A DNA stretch of 64,000 bases from an uncultured Granulosicoccus sp. (GCA_947492525.1 CANLNQ010000001.1:124001-188000), one strand, 5' to 3'; numbered from the stretch's first letter, positions 36,900-46,451 are shown. The notes: generated by a model from the letters alone, not told the origin. Made by a program: numbers and translations.

Positions 36900-37826
36900 A
36901 TGTCTTCTCCCCGAGCACAATCCACGCTCAGTAGCACCTACGGACATCTCTGGTTCGTGTTACCAGGATTCATCTTCTTTCTGGCGGTGATGCTCATACC
37001 TCTGATCCTCGCCGTGGGTATCTCGATGACCAACTGGACCGGCTTTGGCGGCGAGCTGGAATTCATCGGTCTGGCCAACTATGCCGAGCTACTCACATAC
37101 TGGCCGTTCTACCGTGCCGCCATGCACAACGCCATCATCTTCCTGGCGATACTGGTCTTTCAGCATACGGTGGGACTGTACATCGCTGTCCTGCTCAATG
37201 AGAAACCACGGTTCATGCAGTTCTACCGTACCGTGCTGTTCTTGCCGGTCATCATGTCGCTGGTGGCCACCGGCTTCATCTGGACATTGATGTTGTCACC
37301 GAATATCGGCCTTATCAATCCGCTGCTGAAGAGTCTCGGACTGGACTTTCTCGCAGGTCAATGGCTGTCAGACCCGAAGCTGGCGCTGCCTGTCATCATC
37401 TTCGTCACCGCCTGGAACAGCATGGGCTGGGCGATCATCATCTATCTATCCGGGCTGCAGAATGTGCCTGAGGAACTCAAACAGGCAGCGGCCATGGATG
37501 GCGCCAATACTCGGCAGATATTCTGGCGAGTGGTCTTTCCGCAGCTGTCCCCCGCATTCACCGCGTTGACGGTTCTGACCTTCATCGGCACCTTTCGCAC
37601 CTTCGATGTCGTCTATGTACTGACCGGCCCCCTGGGTGCTCCCAACTTTGCCACTGATGTCATGGGCACCCTGATTTACCGAACGGCATTCGGTGGCTCT
37701 TCGTTTTCCAGCGCCGATATTCGTTTCGCCTTCGGCCTGGCCATGGCCCTTTTATTGATGCTCATCATGGCAGCCTGCTGCCATCTGTTGATTCGTCTGT
37801 TACGCAGCCGGGAAATCGAAGCATGA
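36900..37826 (+). CDS. Sugar ABC transporter permease (MalF/UgpA type)
   Basis: A 308-aa inner-membrane permease with six hydrophobic segments. The ATPase-contact (EAA) loop is ELKQAAAMDGANTRQIFWRV near residues 195-215. The ATG at 36900 follows the hairpin; longer in-frame starts run back into the binding-protein gene and are rejected. Its end overlaps the next permease by four bases (ATGA). Confidence 0.93.
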   Translation: MSSPRAQSTLSSTYGHLWFVLPGFIFFLAVMLIPLILAVGISMTNWTGFGGELEFIGLANYAELLTYWPFYRAAMHNAIIFLAILVFQHTVGLYIAVLLNEKPRFMQFYRTVLFLPVIMSLVATGFIWTLMLSPNIGLINPLLKSLGLDFLAGQWLSDPKLALPVIIFVTAWNSMGWAIIIYLSGLQNVPEELKQAAAMDGANTRQIFWRVVFPQLSPAFTALTVLTFIGTFRTFDVVYVLTGPLGAPNFATDVMGTLIYRTAFGGSSFSSADIRFAFGLAMALLLMLIMAACCHLLIRLLRSREIEA

Positions 37827-38692
37827 ACCACTCTTCCTCCAGGGAACTCAAACGCTCGCAAAGCGATCTGGGCATACTCATGGGCAAGAGTGCGCGCACA
37901 GCGGTACTGGTGATTGCCTCGCTATGGGTACTTGCCCCACTGCTGTTGATGGTCATCGCCTCTTTCAAGTCTGTCCCGGAGTTCTTCATGAACCCGTTCG
38001 GATTGCCGGAAGAGTGGAAGTTTTCGAACTATTCCCGAGCCTGGACCGACGCCAATCTGTCATTGACGCTACCCAATACCATCATCGTCACGACCATTGC
38101 CGTACTGATCAGCACGATTCTCTCTTCGATGATTGCGTATGGATTGAGCCGCAAGAAAAAGAAATATGCCATGGGGCTCTATATCCTTTTCGTCTCGGGC
38201 TTGCTGGTGCCTGTACAGGCCATCATCCTGCCACTGTTCGTCATGCTCAAGGCCGTCGGCCTGTTTGGAACCTTGCTGGCCCTGATCTTCCCCTACATTG
38301 CCATGGGTCTGCCGCTGGGCGTGCTGGTGCTCACCCCCATCGCTTCCGCCCTGCCGCGCGAACTCGTTCAGGCAGCGCGCATGGACGGTGCTTCCGAATG
38401 GCAGATCTACTGGCGTATCGTACTACCACTGATGAAACCGGGACTGATATCGGTATCGATCCTGAACGGGGTATGGATGTGGAATGAGTTCTTCATCCCT
38501 CTGATTCTGGCGTTCAAGCCCGAAGTGCAGACAATGCCCGTGGGAATCGTCTCTTTCATCGGCTCCTACTCCACCGAGTGGGGGCTTGTATTCTCCAGCG
38601 TCATCGTCTCGACACTGCCGGTAGTCATTGCCTACCTGTTCATGACGCGGCAATTTCAATCCGGCCTGACCGCGGGTGCTGTCAAAGGCTAG
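37823..38692 (+). CDS. Sugar ABC transporter permease (MalG/UgpE type)
   Basis: A 289-aa permease with six hydrophobic segments and the EAA loop ELVQAARMDGASEWQIYWRI near residues 180-200. The start overlaps the previous stop (ATGA), so the two permeases are made together as a heterodimer. It ends the operon. No sugar hydrolase or regulator gene is next to it, which leaves the substrate unknown. Confidence 0.93.
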   Translation: MNHSSSRELKRSQSDLGILMGKSARTAVLVIASLWVLAPLLLMVIASFKSVPEFFMNPFGLPEEWKFSNYSRAWTDANLSLTLPNTIIVTTIAVLISTILSSMIAYGLSRKKKKYAMGLYILFVSGLLVPVQAIILPLFVMLKAVGLFGTLLALIFPYIAMGLPLGVLVLTPIASALPRELVQAARMDGASEWQIYWRIVLPLMKPGLISVSILNGVWMWNEFFIPLILAFKPEVQTMPVGIVSFIGSYSTEWGLVFSSVIVSTLPVVIAYLFMTRQFQSGLTAGAVKG

Positions 38693-38870
38693 CATTGATG
38701 CACCCAGGGTCCTGTTTGCAATCATCCTGTCACAACGTACACTGCAATACAGGTACGAAAACGGTCTTGTTACTGCATCCGACGGTGAATGGTTGCCAAA
38801 GCCACCGGAGCAAGTGTCGGAAAATGCAGTCCTGCCGCCAGCACAGGTCAACAAACGAGAGGCACTGCAC

Positions 38871-39962
38871 ATGTTCGGACGAAACAGGAAAAACCAGAGC
38901 ACTCAGAACCGCAACTTCCTGAAATCGGCACCCAGTTATGATGTTGCCAAGATGCAGAAACCACTGCCAACTGCAGCACAGTGGGCGCTGGATACCAATG
39001 GAGGGAGCTCGAGTCAGCCAGCGCTCAACCTGATTCATGGTTACCTGCAACAGGATCGCCGGGATGCCGCAGTCAGGCAGATGATTCTTGGTCAGCTGTA
39101 CTTCATCTGTGACTATTACCTGCGTACGTCGAACGATTCCCGAAAATATTGGGTAAATGATCTATACGAGCAGGTCGTCCACAAACTTTGCGAATCCATG
39201 AAGTGTTCAGTCAATACCTTGCCTGAAAAACTGGAGACGTACTATGGCCGTGTGCTCGGAGACCACGGCTACAAGGTAGACCATCAGCAGATGGCTCATG
39301 GCAGCGTGTCCAAGGTGGCCGAGTATCTGAGCAACGCTGAAAGGCTCAAGTACGAAATAGAATTTTACCAGGGCGGTCTCGCTTACATGATGAGCCGCAT
39401 GAAAACCTTGTCAGGGTATCAAATGGTCGGGAATTGCGAAGTCCTGGCAGACTCCACGAATATCGGCTGGCAGGATGGTCGAGGACACACTGCGCCCGCA
39501 ATGATGTCACCAGGCTATGCGGGTTTTGCGCTCAGCATGGGGAGGCGTTTCTACATGGCAGAACATCGGGGCAGTTTCTGTCGGAACTTCTTTCATTCCA
39601 GCTATATGGCGGGAGATGCCGTTCTATGTGCCGGAACCATCCTGATTCGTCAGGGAAAAGTATTGGCCATCAAGAATGACAGTGGGCACTATCGCCCTAC
39701 CGTGCAACATCTGCTCAACGCGGTGCAGACACTGGAAATGTATGGCGTGGATATCTTCAATCTGCAGGTAACCGCCGTGAAATACTCATGGTGTGATGAC
39801 ACCGGCCAGCCCGGCAGATACGACCTTACGCTGAGTGGTGGTCAGATCAAATACTACTATGACAACCCTGCTCAGATGCAAGAGCGCAAGCGATTGAACG
39901 CACAACAGCAAATAGCCAATGGTACCGCCAGAAATCGCACATTGGGCCCGCCAATCCCGTAA
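38871..39962 (+). CDS. Unrecognised 'SGHY' family protein A
   Basis: A 363-aa cytosolic-looking protein with no signal or membrane segment. The start at 38871 has GAGAGG eight bases upstream. It is a full-length paralogue of the convergent protein at 40043-41002. A helical N-terminal part (residues about 60-170, with CDYYLRTS, KLCESMK and SNAERLKYEIEFYQG) precedes a short variable insert and a C-terminal block with FALSMGRRFYMAE, HSSYMAGDAVLCAGT and SGHYRPTVQHLLN (SGHY at about 271-274). The invariant His, Tyr and Gly suggest a catalytic or ligand site. I do not recognise the family. Divergent 178 bp of sequence lies upstream. Confidence 0.7.
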   Translation: MFGRNRKNQSTQNRNFLKSAPSYDVAKMQKPLPTAAQWALDTNGGSSSQPALNLIHGYLQQDRRDAAVRQMILGQLYFICDYYLRTSNDSRKYWVNDLYEQVVHKLCESMKCSVNTLPEKLETYYGRVLGDHGYKVDHQQMAHGSVSKVAEYLSNAERLKYEIEFYQGGLAYMMSRMKTLSGYQMVGNCEVLADSTNIGWQDGRGHTAPAMMSPGYAGFALSMGRRFYMAEHRGSFCRNFFHSSYMAGDAVLCAGTILIRQGKVLAIKNDSGHYRPTVQHLLNAVQTLEMYGVDIFNLQVTAVKYSWCDDTGQPGRYDLTLSGGQIKYYYDNPAQMQERKRLNAQQQIANGTARNRTLGPPIP

Positions 39963-40042
39963 AGGCCGGATGGGATGCAAGCGAACCGCCGCGCAGGAGG
40001 CTCTGACGATGGCAAGGTAAGATCCGCGATGCAGCTGATGAC

Positions 40043-41002
40043 TCAAGCAGCTGGCGGATCGATGAACATTGAATGCGGATTTGCCCCGGGAAATCCACGA
40101 CGATTCAGAAAATCCATCGCATTGCACTCATCAAACTCCCCCTGGCCTGGCGCCGACCTATCATCGAGAGGGCGTGTAAACACCCGGTAGAATTTCACCT
40201 TCTGCAGATTGATGTGCTTGGCACGCAAGAACTCCAGCAAGGTGAGCATATGCCTGGATGTGGGCTGGTAGTGTCCGCTTTTCGCGGAGATCCATTTCAA
40301 CTTGCCCTGTTCACATCGCAAGGTACCCGCCGCCAGCACATCCCTGCCCGCCATGAAACTGGTGTGTTTGAAGTCCTTCCCTGTCTTCAGCAACATGTCT
40401 CCACCTGCAATATAAAGACGTAGATTTCTGCTCAGTACGAACGGTGCTCCGCCGTGTTCCAACTGATTCTGACCTCCGCCGCGATGGGCTTCATAGTCCG
40501 TGTCGTAGAGGATGCTTTCATCGTTGTCTTCGCTGCTGTCCGTCATGCAGACATGGCCATTGAAAAAATGCAACAGGTAATCCTTGCGCTCGTTCGCGTT
40601 CATGTACTTGATGGCGTTCAGATTGTCCTCATGGTGGTTTTTTGCACTGATACCGAACCGCCGAGCCATGATGGCTTTTGCATCACTGAAGTGTCTCTTC
40701 TTCATCCGTTGGCATAGCTCCCCTCTGGCCGAGTGCATCAGTGCTTTCACACTGTCGATTCGCTCCTGCTTACCAGCGATGCCCGACAAATGGGGATGTC
40801 GCAACGCATGGTCACAATGCATCTGTATGTCATAAAGGAGGGACAGCCTGCCGTTGTTGCAACGAGCCAGCATACTTGCGTCGTGCATTTCGAGCAGCTT
40901 GCTGATTCTGTGCATGGAACCTTCAGGCAGTGATCGCCTGATACGCCCTACACCAAACTGTTTCTTGAATTCCTTCTTGGTGGGCATTGCAGCGTATTTC
41001 AT
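40043..41002 (-). CDS. Unrecognised 'SGHY' family protein B
   Basis: A 319-aa paralogue of protein A, encoded on the opposite strand and convergent, with 80 bp between stops. The start at 41002 has AGAGGG seven bases upstream. Matching features are MHCDHALRH, ELCQRMKK, NANERKDYLLHFFNG, FVLSRNLRLYIAG, HTSFMAGRDVLAAGT and SGHYQPTSRHMLT (SGHY at about 242-245). The N-terminus is shorter and basic. Conservation in the C-terminal block is higher than in the helical half. No signal or membrane segment is seen. The inverted pair suggests duplication followed by divergence. Confidence 0.7.
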   Translation of the reverse strand: MKYAAMPTKKEFKKQFGVGRIRRSLPEGSMHRISKLLEMHDASMLARCNNGRLSLLYDIQMHCDHALRHPHLSGIAGKQERIDSVKALMHSARGELCQRMKKRHFSDAKAIMARRFGISAKNHHEDNLNAIKYMNANERKDYLLHFFNGHVCMTDSSEDNDESILYDTDYEAHRGGGQNQLEHGGAPFVLSRNLRLYIAGGDMLLKTGKDFKHTSFMAGRDVLAAGTLRCEQGKLKWISAKSGHYQPTSRHMLTLLEFLRAKHINLQKVKFYRVFTRPLDDRSAPGQGEFDECNAMDFLNRRGFPGANPHSMFIDPPAA

Positions 41003-41140
41003 GTTCAATCCCTCTTCAAGCACCTGACCTGTCCGTACGTGTTCTACCGCCGCGGCCTCTTGCGGTAAGACACCTTTGCAGGACTCCCGTGACTTGCGCC
41101 GGAAACCCGTGCAAATCGTGGCCTTGCACCGGCCATCACC

Positions 41141-41486
41141 CTATCCATCTTCACGACCTGTTGCCGGATCTTCACTATCTGCGGTTGCCAGCACCCAGCT
41201 CTCGCGAACTGTATACCGCACACCATTCGTGTCAAGAATACTTTCGCACAGTTGCAGGGAATCGAAAAACGCAGTAAAGGAAGGCGCGATCAATGGTGCT
41301 TGAGGAGGCATGCTTGTCAACAAGCGCAAGCTCGGTATTGCGATCGATTTCTCCCAGGAAAGTCAGTGTTGCATGCAGGTTCTGCACCGGCACCCGCCGC
41401 CGAATGGCTGGCCAGCATTGCTCAGCCCAGCGGTCGATCGCCATCGCCATCTCGGGGTCAGGGATAAGTGTCAGAAATGCTCGCAT
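41141..41486 (-). pseudogene. thpR: Decayed RNA 2',3'-cyclic phosphodiesterase (ThpR/2H family)
   Basis: An 84-aa frame from 41486 begins like ThpR: MRAFLTLIPDPEMAMAIDRW then RRVPVQNLHATLTFLGEID, which includes the first HxT motif of 2H phosphodiesterases. After about residue 60 the family similarity stops in this frame. A second minus-strand frame (41141-41329) carries IAPSFTAFFDSLQLCES and ESWVLATA, which resembles the next part of the family, so a frameshift is likely. The second HxT motif is absent. An intact ThpR would be about 180 aa. Confidence 0.65.
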
Positions 41487-41539
41487 ACCGGTCAGTGAGC
41501 TCCATAAGGCTACACAGTCATGTTCTGCGAATCATTCAC

Positions 41540-42670
41540 TCATGGCAGACAGAGGCACAGCGCTGCCTGCATGCGTGATTGTCCGAAGAAAACCATCCGT
41601 TCAAAGTCATCGATTCGCACGGGAACCGACTGTGTATCGCCCGGTGCCTTGCTCAACTGTGTATCGACATCAGGATCGTGAAGATAGACAAAGTTGTCAT
41701 CCGCCGCAACGAGCACCACCCAATGCGGTGCCTTGTTGTCATTGAAGCGCCAGGAGCTGATCAGCACCAGCGGTACGCATCCGGATTCCAGCGCCGTGAC
41801 AAGCGAGGCTGTATCGAACCCATCGTGGGTCATCTCGATGTCGGTTTCGGTAATTTGTGCCACGAAGTCGTCGTGGACCAGTTCGAGTACGGTCTTCTTG
41901 TCCGCGCGGCGGACACCATCGAGGAACAGGGGCCCGGAATCGTTGAGCATCAGTCGTGCATGGAAGCCGCGTCGACGAGCTGCCAGAGCCAGCCCATGCG
42001 GACTGCATCCGCCATGGCCGGAAGTCATGTAGATGGTCGTCGCTTCGCGCCATAGCTGGACTTCCAGCCTGCGGTCAGCTTGCAGGGAGGGGTCGAGCGC
42101 GCGCATGGCCATGATCAGGCTGGCGGGCCCGCAGGTGAAGTCCAGAGTCTGCTCGTAGTAGGGGACGGGCTGAGAGGTCAGCGGCGGCGTGTTCAGGATG
42201 CGTTTCTGATAGCGCAGCGCATCGCCGTGATCCTGGTAGTAATCCTCGACCGTGCCGAACACGCTGAAGCCGTTGCGTTCGTACAAGGCCACGGCACTGA
42301 CGTTGCGCGGATCCACTTCCAATCGGAGGTAGACGCACTGATGCGCCTCAGCCATATGCTCTGCCTCACTCAACAGCTGCTGCCCCAAGCCACTGCCGCG
42401 GTGCAGTGGCGAGACGGCCAGTGAATAGAGTCTGGCCAGAGAGGTTCCCTTGTGAAACAGCACGAGCACATAAGCAACCAGTTCGCCCTTCTGCACACAG
42501 ACATTGAGCTGCGCGTTGGCTCGGGTGATCATCCAGCGAAATTGCCGACGACTGATCTGGTCGCTGCTGAAGCACTGGTCCTCCAGAGAGACCAGCGCGT
42601 CGACATCATCCAGGGTTGCAAGTCGCGTGACTCGTTCAGGTGGCGTTTTCGGACAGTTTATGGCGTTCAA
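41540..42670 (-). CDS. GNAT acetyltransferase fused to a C39-like peptidase domain
   Basis: A 376-aa two-domain protein. The N-terminal half (residues about 10-160) is a RimI-type GNAT acetyltransferase with the acetyl-CoA loop PLHRGSGLGQQLL and VDPRNVSAVALYERNGF. The C-terminal half (about 165-376) is a C39-peptidase-like domain: Cys in QTLDFTCGPASL, His in APHWVVLVA and Asp in VYLHDPD. All three catalytic-type residues are present. It is divergent from a RimK-like ATP-grasp gene, a pairing seen in other proteobacteria, which suggests a joint role in making, modifying or trimming peptide tags or proteins. Confidence 0.88.
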   Translation of the reverse strand: MNAINCPKTPPERVTRLATLDDVDALVSLEDQCFSSDQISRRQFRWMITRANAQLNVCVQKGELVAYVLVLFHKGTSLARLYSLAVSPLHRGSGLGQQLLSEAEHMAEAHQCVYLRLEVDPRNVSAVALYERNGFSVFGTVEDYYQDHGDALRYQKRILNTPPLTSQPVPYYEQTLDFTCGPASLIMAMRALDPSLQADRRLEVQLWREATTIYMTSGHGGCSPHGLALAARRRGFHARLMLNDSGPLFLDGVRRADKKTVLELVHDDFVAQITETDIEMTHDGFDTASLVTALESGCVPLVLISSWRFNDNKAPHWVVLVAADDNFVYLHDPDVDTQLSKAPGDTQSVPVRIDDFERMVFFGQSRMQAALCLCLP

Positions 42671-42792
42671 TCGTACTTATCGAGCGGTTGGAAAGGGTTC
42701 AACGTGCTATCACTATATACACCCATTACTGCCGATAGCGGCAGGATGCGTGTTCTTGTTCACTACCTCGACTATCAGGATTCTATTGAAAG

Positions 42793-44289
42793 ATGCCCAG
42801 TGTCTCTGTTGTCATCAGTGCGGCTGATGACTGGAAGCCCTATTACCCGAGCCAGGATGTCACACCGGTAGACACCTACCTGGCGGCACAGGAAGGTCCG
42901 GTGGCGCAGACCGTGATTCTGAACCTCTGTCGCAACTATCGCTACCTGAGTCACGGGTATTATTGCTCTTTGCTGGCAGAATCGCGCGGCCAGCAGGTGA
43001 TGCCTTCGATCCGTACCATCAACAGCCTTGGCAGCAAGTCACTGTACCTGCTCGATCTTGATGCCGTTGGCGGCGCTCTGCAGCGACTCGATGCCCGACT
43101 GAGTGCTCGACTGGAGCCGACGGCGCGCCCCGAATTCACCCTCACCCTCTATTTCGGCACTACCAACGATGGTGATTTCAAGTCACTGGCTCGTGCGATT
43201 TTCGATCAGTTCCCGTGTCCGATTCTGGAAGTCCAGTTCCGTCGCGATGAACGTTGGCACATCAGCCGCCTGCGCATGCGAGGCATCACATCACTGAACG
43301 AGGAAGAGCAGACACAATTTGCCGAAGCACTGGACAGCTTCAGCCGCAATATCTGGCGGAAACCGAAAAGCCGCAAGCAGTTCCGCTATGACATGGCGAT
43401 TCTGGTGGATCCGGACGAAAAGATGCCACCGTCAGACGCAAGGGCCCTGAAGCGCTTTGAAAAAGCCGCGCGTCGCATCGGGTTGGACGTGGATACCATC
43501 ACACGCAAGGACTTTTCCCGCCTGGCCGAGTACGACGCTCTGTTCATCCGCGCGACGACCAATATCGATAATCACACGTACCGATTTTCCAAGCGTGCAG
43601 AGTCGCTGGGCTGTGTCGTGATTGACGACACGCAGTCGATTCTGCGATGCACCAACAAGATCTATCTGGCCAATCTGCTGGAGGTGCACAGGATACCGAC
43701 GCCGAAAACGCGCGTGCTGAATCGGCATCAGGAAGATTGCCTGGAAAAGGCCGCAGAAGAACTGGCCTTTCCCCTGGTGCTGAAAATCCCGGATGGAGCC
43801 TTTTCGGTCGGTGTCAGAAAAGCCCGGGACATGGCTGAGCTGGAGTCGATCGCCGGGGATTTCTTCGCACGTTCGGCGCTGATCCTTGCTCAGGAGTTCT
43901 ACCCCACGGATTTCGACTGGCGAATTGGCGTCATCAACGGCAAGGCACTATTTGCCTGCAAGTATTTCATGAGCCGCGGTCACTGGCAGATCTACAATCA
44001 CGCCGCGAACGGTCGGGTCTCTTCCGGTAACTTCACGACGATGGCAGTCGAGGATGTGCCGAAGAAGGTGTTGCGCACCGCGGTGGAAGCCACGCGCCTG
44101 ATAGGCAATGGCTTCTACGGTGTCGACCTGAAGCAACGCGGCAAGGATGTGGTCATCATCGAGGTCAATGACAATCCGAGCGTGGATGCAGGTGTCGAGG
44201 ACAAGCATCTGGGAGCTGCCCTGTATGACCAACTCGCCGCCGAATTCCTGCGCCGACTGGAACTCAGAACCGTGCACAACGCCCGTTGA
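42793..44289 (+). CDS. RimK-like ATP-grasp protein with N-terminal extension
   Basis: A 498-aa protein. The C-terminal half (residues about 280-490) is an ATP-grasp ligase of the RimK type: FPLVLKIPDGAFSVGV, FDWRIGVINGKALFA and VVIIEVNDNPSVDAGVED near the end, with the Mg-binding Glu and Asn. The N-terminal 200 residues are the separate domain found in this RimK-like subgroup, containing NLCRNYRYLSHGYYCSLLAE. Likely reaction: ATP-dependent addition of an amino acid or peptide to a carboxylate. It is divergent from the GNAT/C39 gene. Start ATG at 42793 is close to a weak AAAG site. Confidence 0.88.
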   Translation: MPSVSVVISAADDWKPYYPSQDVTPVDTYLAAQEGPVAQTVILNLCRNYRYLSHGYYCSLLAESRGQQVMPSIRTINSLGSKSLYLLDLDAVGGALQRLDARLSARLEPTARPEFTLTLYFGTTNDGDFKSLARAIFDQFPCPILEVQFRRDERWHISRLRMRGITSLNEEEQTQFAEALDSFSRNIWRKPKSRKQFRYDMAILVDPDEKMPPSDARALKRFEKAARRIGLDVDTITRKDFSRLAEYDALFIRATTNIDNHTYRFSKRAESLGCVVIDDTQSILRCTNKIYLANLLEVHRIPTPKTRVLNRHQEDCLEKAAEELAFPLVLKIPDGAFSVGVRKARDMAELESIAGDFFARSALILAQEFYPTDFDWRIGVINGKALFACKYFMSRGHWQIYNHAANGRVSSGNFTTMAVEDVPKKVLRTAVEATRLIGNGFYGVDLKQRGKDVVIIEVNDNPSVDAGVEDKHLGAALYDQLAAEFLRRLELRTVHNAR

Positions 44290-44381
44290 CGAACGGATCG
44301 GCACTTGGTGACAGCCGCCTCATCAGCCAGTCCGGCACTGCCCTGCCTCAAACCGCTTGAGGCAGACGCATTGCTCCGCGG

Positions 44382-45260
44382 TTATGCCGGTTTCCTGCGC
44401 CGAGGCCTCTTGGGCAAGGAGACCCGATACCTGAATTCGCCCACGGCTTCGTTGATCAGCTCGAGCCGATCGGTGCGCACCGGGTGAATGGCATACACGC
44501 TTCTCTGGATTCGCTCGGCACCCTTGACCAGAAACAGCTCTCCGCCCTTGATTTCATCAGCAATTTCCCGGCTGGCCAGGTAACCGGCCCCACCGAATTC
44601 GAGAATGAATTCCAGCGCCACACTGGCGTCTGCAATGCGAATTGCAGGTTGGTGCGCATCCGGATACAGTCGATGATACTGAAGGGCTACGCTCAGCCCC
44701 CAGTCTATCCAGATATACCCCTTGCCCATGGCTTTCTCTACATCAGCATCGGGGTCGGTGGTCACCATGACCAGTTCCAGTTGGGCAACTTCAATTAGAT
44801 TGAGGGTGTCTATCTGAGGCGGCTCCATGATGAAGCCCAGATCGAGTTGACCATCCAGTAGCCTGCGTACCAGGGTTTCTGGTGTGTGTATTTCCAGAAT
44901 CAGGGCCAGGTCGGGGTATGCACGATGCACATCATGCACCCACTCTTGCATACCGGCATCCCAGACGCGAATCGTCCCTCCTACCGCAAGTTGTGATTCG
45001 GTTCCTCCCAGCGATACGTCGTGACAGGCCTTACGCCATTCGGCGATCATGCGTTCTGCGTATCGCTTGAAGCGATGCCCCTCTGGCGTGAGATCGATCT
45101 GCCGATTCTGCCGGATGAACAAGGAGACCCCGAGTGTTTCCTCCAGCGACTTGATACGCGAACTGACTGCCGCCTGAGTGACAAACAGTTCCTCTGAGGC
45201 CTTGCGAAAATGCCGTAATCGCTCAACTTCCAGAAAGGTGCGAAGCAACTCTATGTCCAT
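44382..45260 (-). CDS. LysR-family transcriptional regulator (HdfR-like)
   Basis: A 292-aa LysR regulator. The N-terminus MDIELLRTFLEVERLRHFRK and HTH segment ASEELFVTQAAVSSRIKSLE resemble HdfR-type regulators. The effector domain follows from about residue 90. The ATG at 45260 is the LysR-typical start; upstream in-frame starts would add a non-conserved leader. No obvious target lies next to it; it is convergent with the RimK-like gene. Confidence 0.88.
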   Translation of the reverse strand: MDIELLRTFLEVERLRHFRKASEELFVTQAAVSSRIKSLEETLGVSLFIRQNRQIDLTPEGHRFKRYAERMIAEWRKACHDVSLGGTESQLAVGGTIRVWDAGMQEWVHDVHRAYPDLALILEIHTPETLVRRLLDGQLDLGFIMEPPQIDTLNLIEVAQLELVMVTTDPDADVEKAMGKGYIWIDWGLSVALQYHRLYPDAHQPAIRIADASVALEFILEFGGAGYLASREIADEIKGGELFLVKGAERIQRSVYAIHPVRTDRLELINEAVGEFRYRVSLPKRPRRRKPA

Positions 45261-45567
45261 GAGCAACGATAGGTGAATACGGTTGAAACGGAGAGTATAG
45301 AGCGATGCTGCAAAAGGATCAGGAAAAGCCGAAGTCAGGTGACGCAGTGATCGGGCAACAGATGCTCGTTCCAGGCAATCCGGCATGGAACGTTCAACTG
45401 CGGCCCCCTGCGGTTGTGGACTATCCGCATCATATTACCGGCAAGGGTCTGCGCATACCTGGCGGCTCCCGACAAGTGTCCACGCCAACGCCGGGAATCC
45501 TGCATGGCCGGGGCTTGCACAGCTGCTGGCGGTCATGGTCAGGGTCGCCGGGAACGTCACAACGATG
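45261..45567. other. Intergenic region between LysR and sigma-factor genes
   Basis: About 307 bp between two minus-strand genes. It contains the LysR promoter and the sigma-factor gene's end. One plus-strand frame crosses it but has no coding support. Nothing else was recognised. Confidence 0.4.
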
Positions 45568-46161
45568 TCATCCGTAGACGTTTTCGAACTTGAGCTTGAA
45601 TACATCCATGGCACGGTAGAGTCGCATCTTCGTGGCACTTTGGCTGAGATTCAGCGTTTCAGCCATTTGCTGGATGGACAGCTCCTCGAGATACCTCAGC
45701 GCCAGGATTTCGCGATTCCTGTCGTTCAAGCGCTCCAGCGTCGCGCGCACTTGTTCCACAAGCTGCTCACGGGTCTGCGCGGTTGCCTCCGGGAACCTGT
45801 CTGCTTCGACAAGAGCGATGCAGTGCTGCAGGTGATCGGAAAGCACATGAGATGTTCTTTTTCTCATGAAGGAGAAGCAATGGTTGTCCACGATGCGCCC
45901 CACCCAGGTGCGCAGCGACGAACGTCCCTCGAACCGGGCGATGGACCTGATGACCTTGAGAGTGATTTCCTGCACCGCGTCCTCAGCATCGGCACGGCTT
46001 CCCAGCAGCGACAGACAACGGCGCTTCAACCATTCATTGTCGCTGGCCAGCCAATCCAGCAATTGCTCGATCCACAGGGGTTGATTCCGCAGGCAGGCCT
46101 GAACCAGCTGCACTTCGACACAGCTGTCAGAAGCCGAATTGAATGATGTTTCCGCTCTCAT
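45568..46161 (-). CDS. RNA polymerase sigma factor (sigma-70 family, ECF-like)
   Basis: A 197-aa sigma factor with region 2 (residues about 35-105, including DAEDAVQEITLKVIRSI and FSFMRKR) and region 4 (about 135-195, with LNDRNREILALRYLEELS and the helix-turn-helix QQMAETLNLSQSATKMRLYR). Regions 1 and 3 are missing, as in extracytoplasmic-function sigmas. The start at 46161 has a perfect AGGAGG seven bases upstream. No anti-sigma gene with a membrane segment is adjacent. A small lipoprotein is divergent, so the shared AT-rich region probably holds its own promoter. Confidence 0.9.
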   Translation of the reverse strand: MRAETSFNSASDSCVEVQLVQACLRNQPLWIEQLLDWLASDNEWLKRRCLSLLGSRADAEDAVQEITLKVIRSIARFEGRSSLRTWVGRIVDNHCFSFMRKRTSHVLSDHLQHCIALVEADRFPEATAQTREQLVEQVRATLERLNDRNREILALRYLEELSIQQMAETLNLSQSATKMRLYRAMDVFKLKFENVYG

Positions 46162-46451
46162 GGTTGTCCTCCTGTGTTGTGGCAAAGCTCTGCCACGGTA
46201 GAAAGAAGCATGATCGGCATCTTCGATTGATTAGTAAAACTATATATATTTGTCGAATATGAAAATATTATCTATCATTGATATCGACGAAAGAATCAGC
46301 GTCCATTGTGACTTTTCCAGTCTGGCTTGCGTCCATGACGATATCGATTGAAAGAAAACCTGGTTGATTCGAAACCGGGAACCGACTTGTCTGATCAACG
46401 GCATGCGTAGCTGGATCGGCAAACTCTATCTTGTCATGGGAGAAAGTAGTG
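46162..46451. promoter_or_regulatory. AT-rich divergent promoter region of sigma factor and lipoprotein genes
   Basis: The region contains the most AT-rich run in its neighbourhood (about 46228-46275), including AGTAAAACTATA at 46233-46244. The same 12-mer recurs at 50495-50506. It is a candidate promoter or operator for the sigma factor's own control. Confidence 0.5.
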
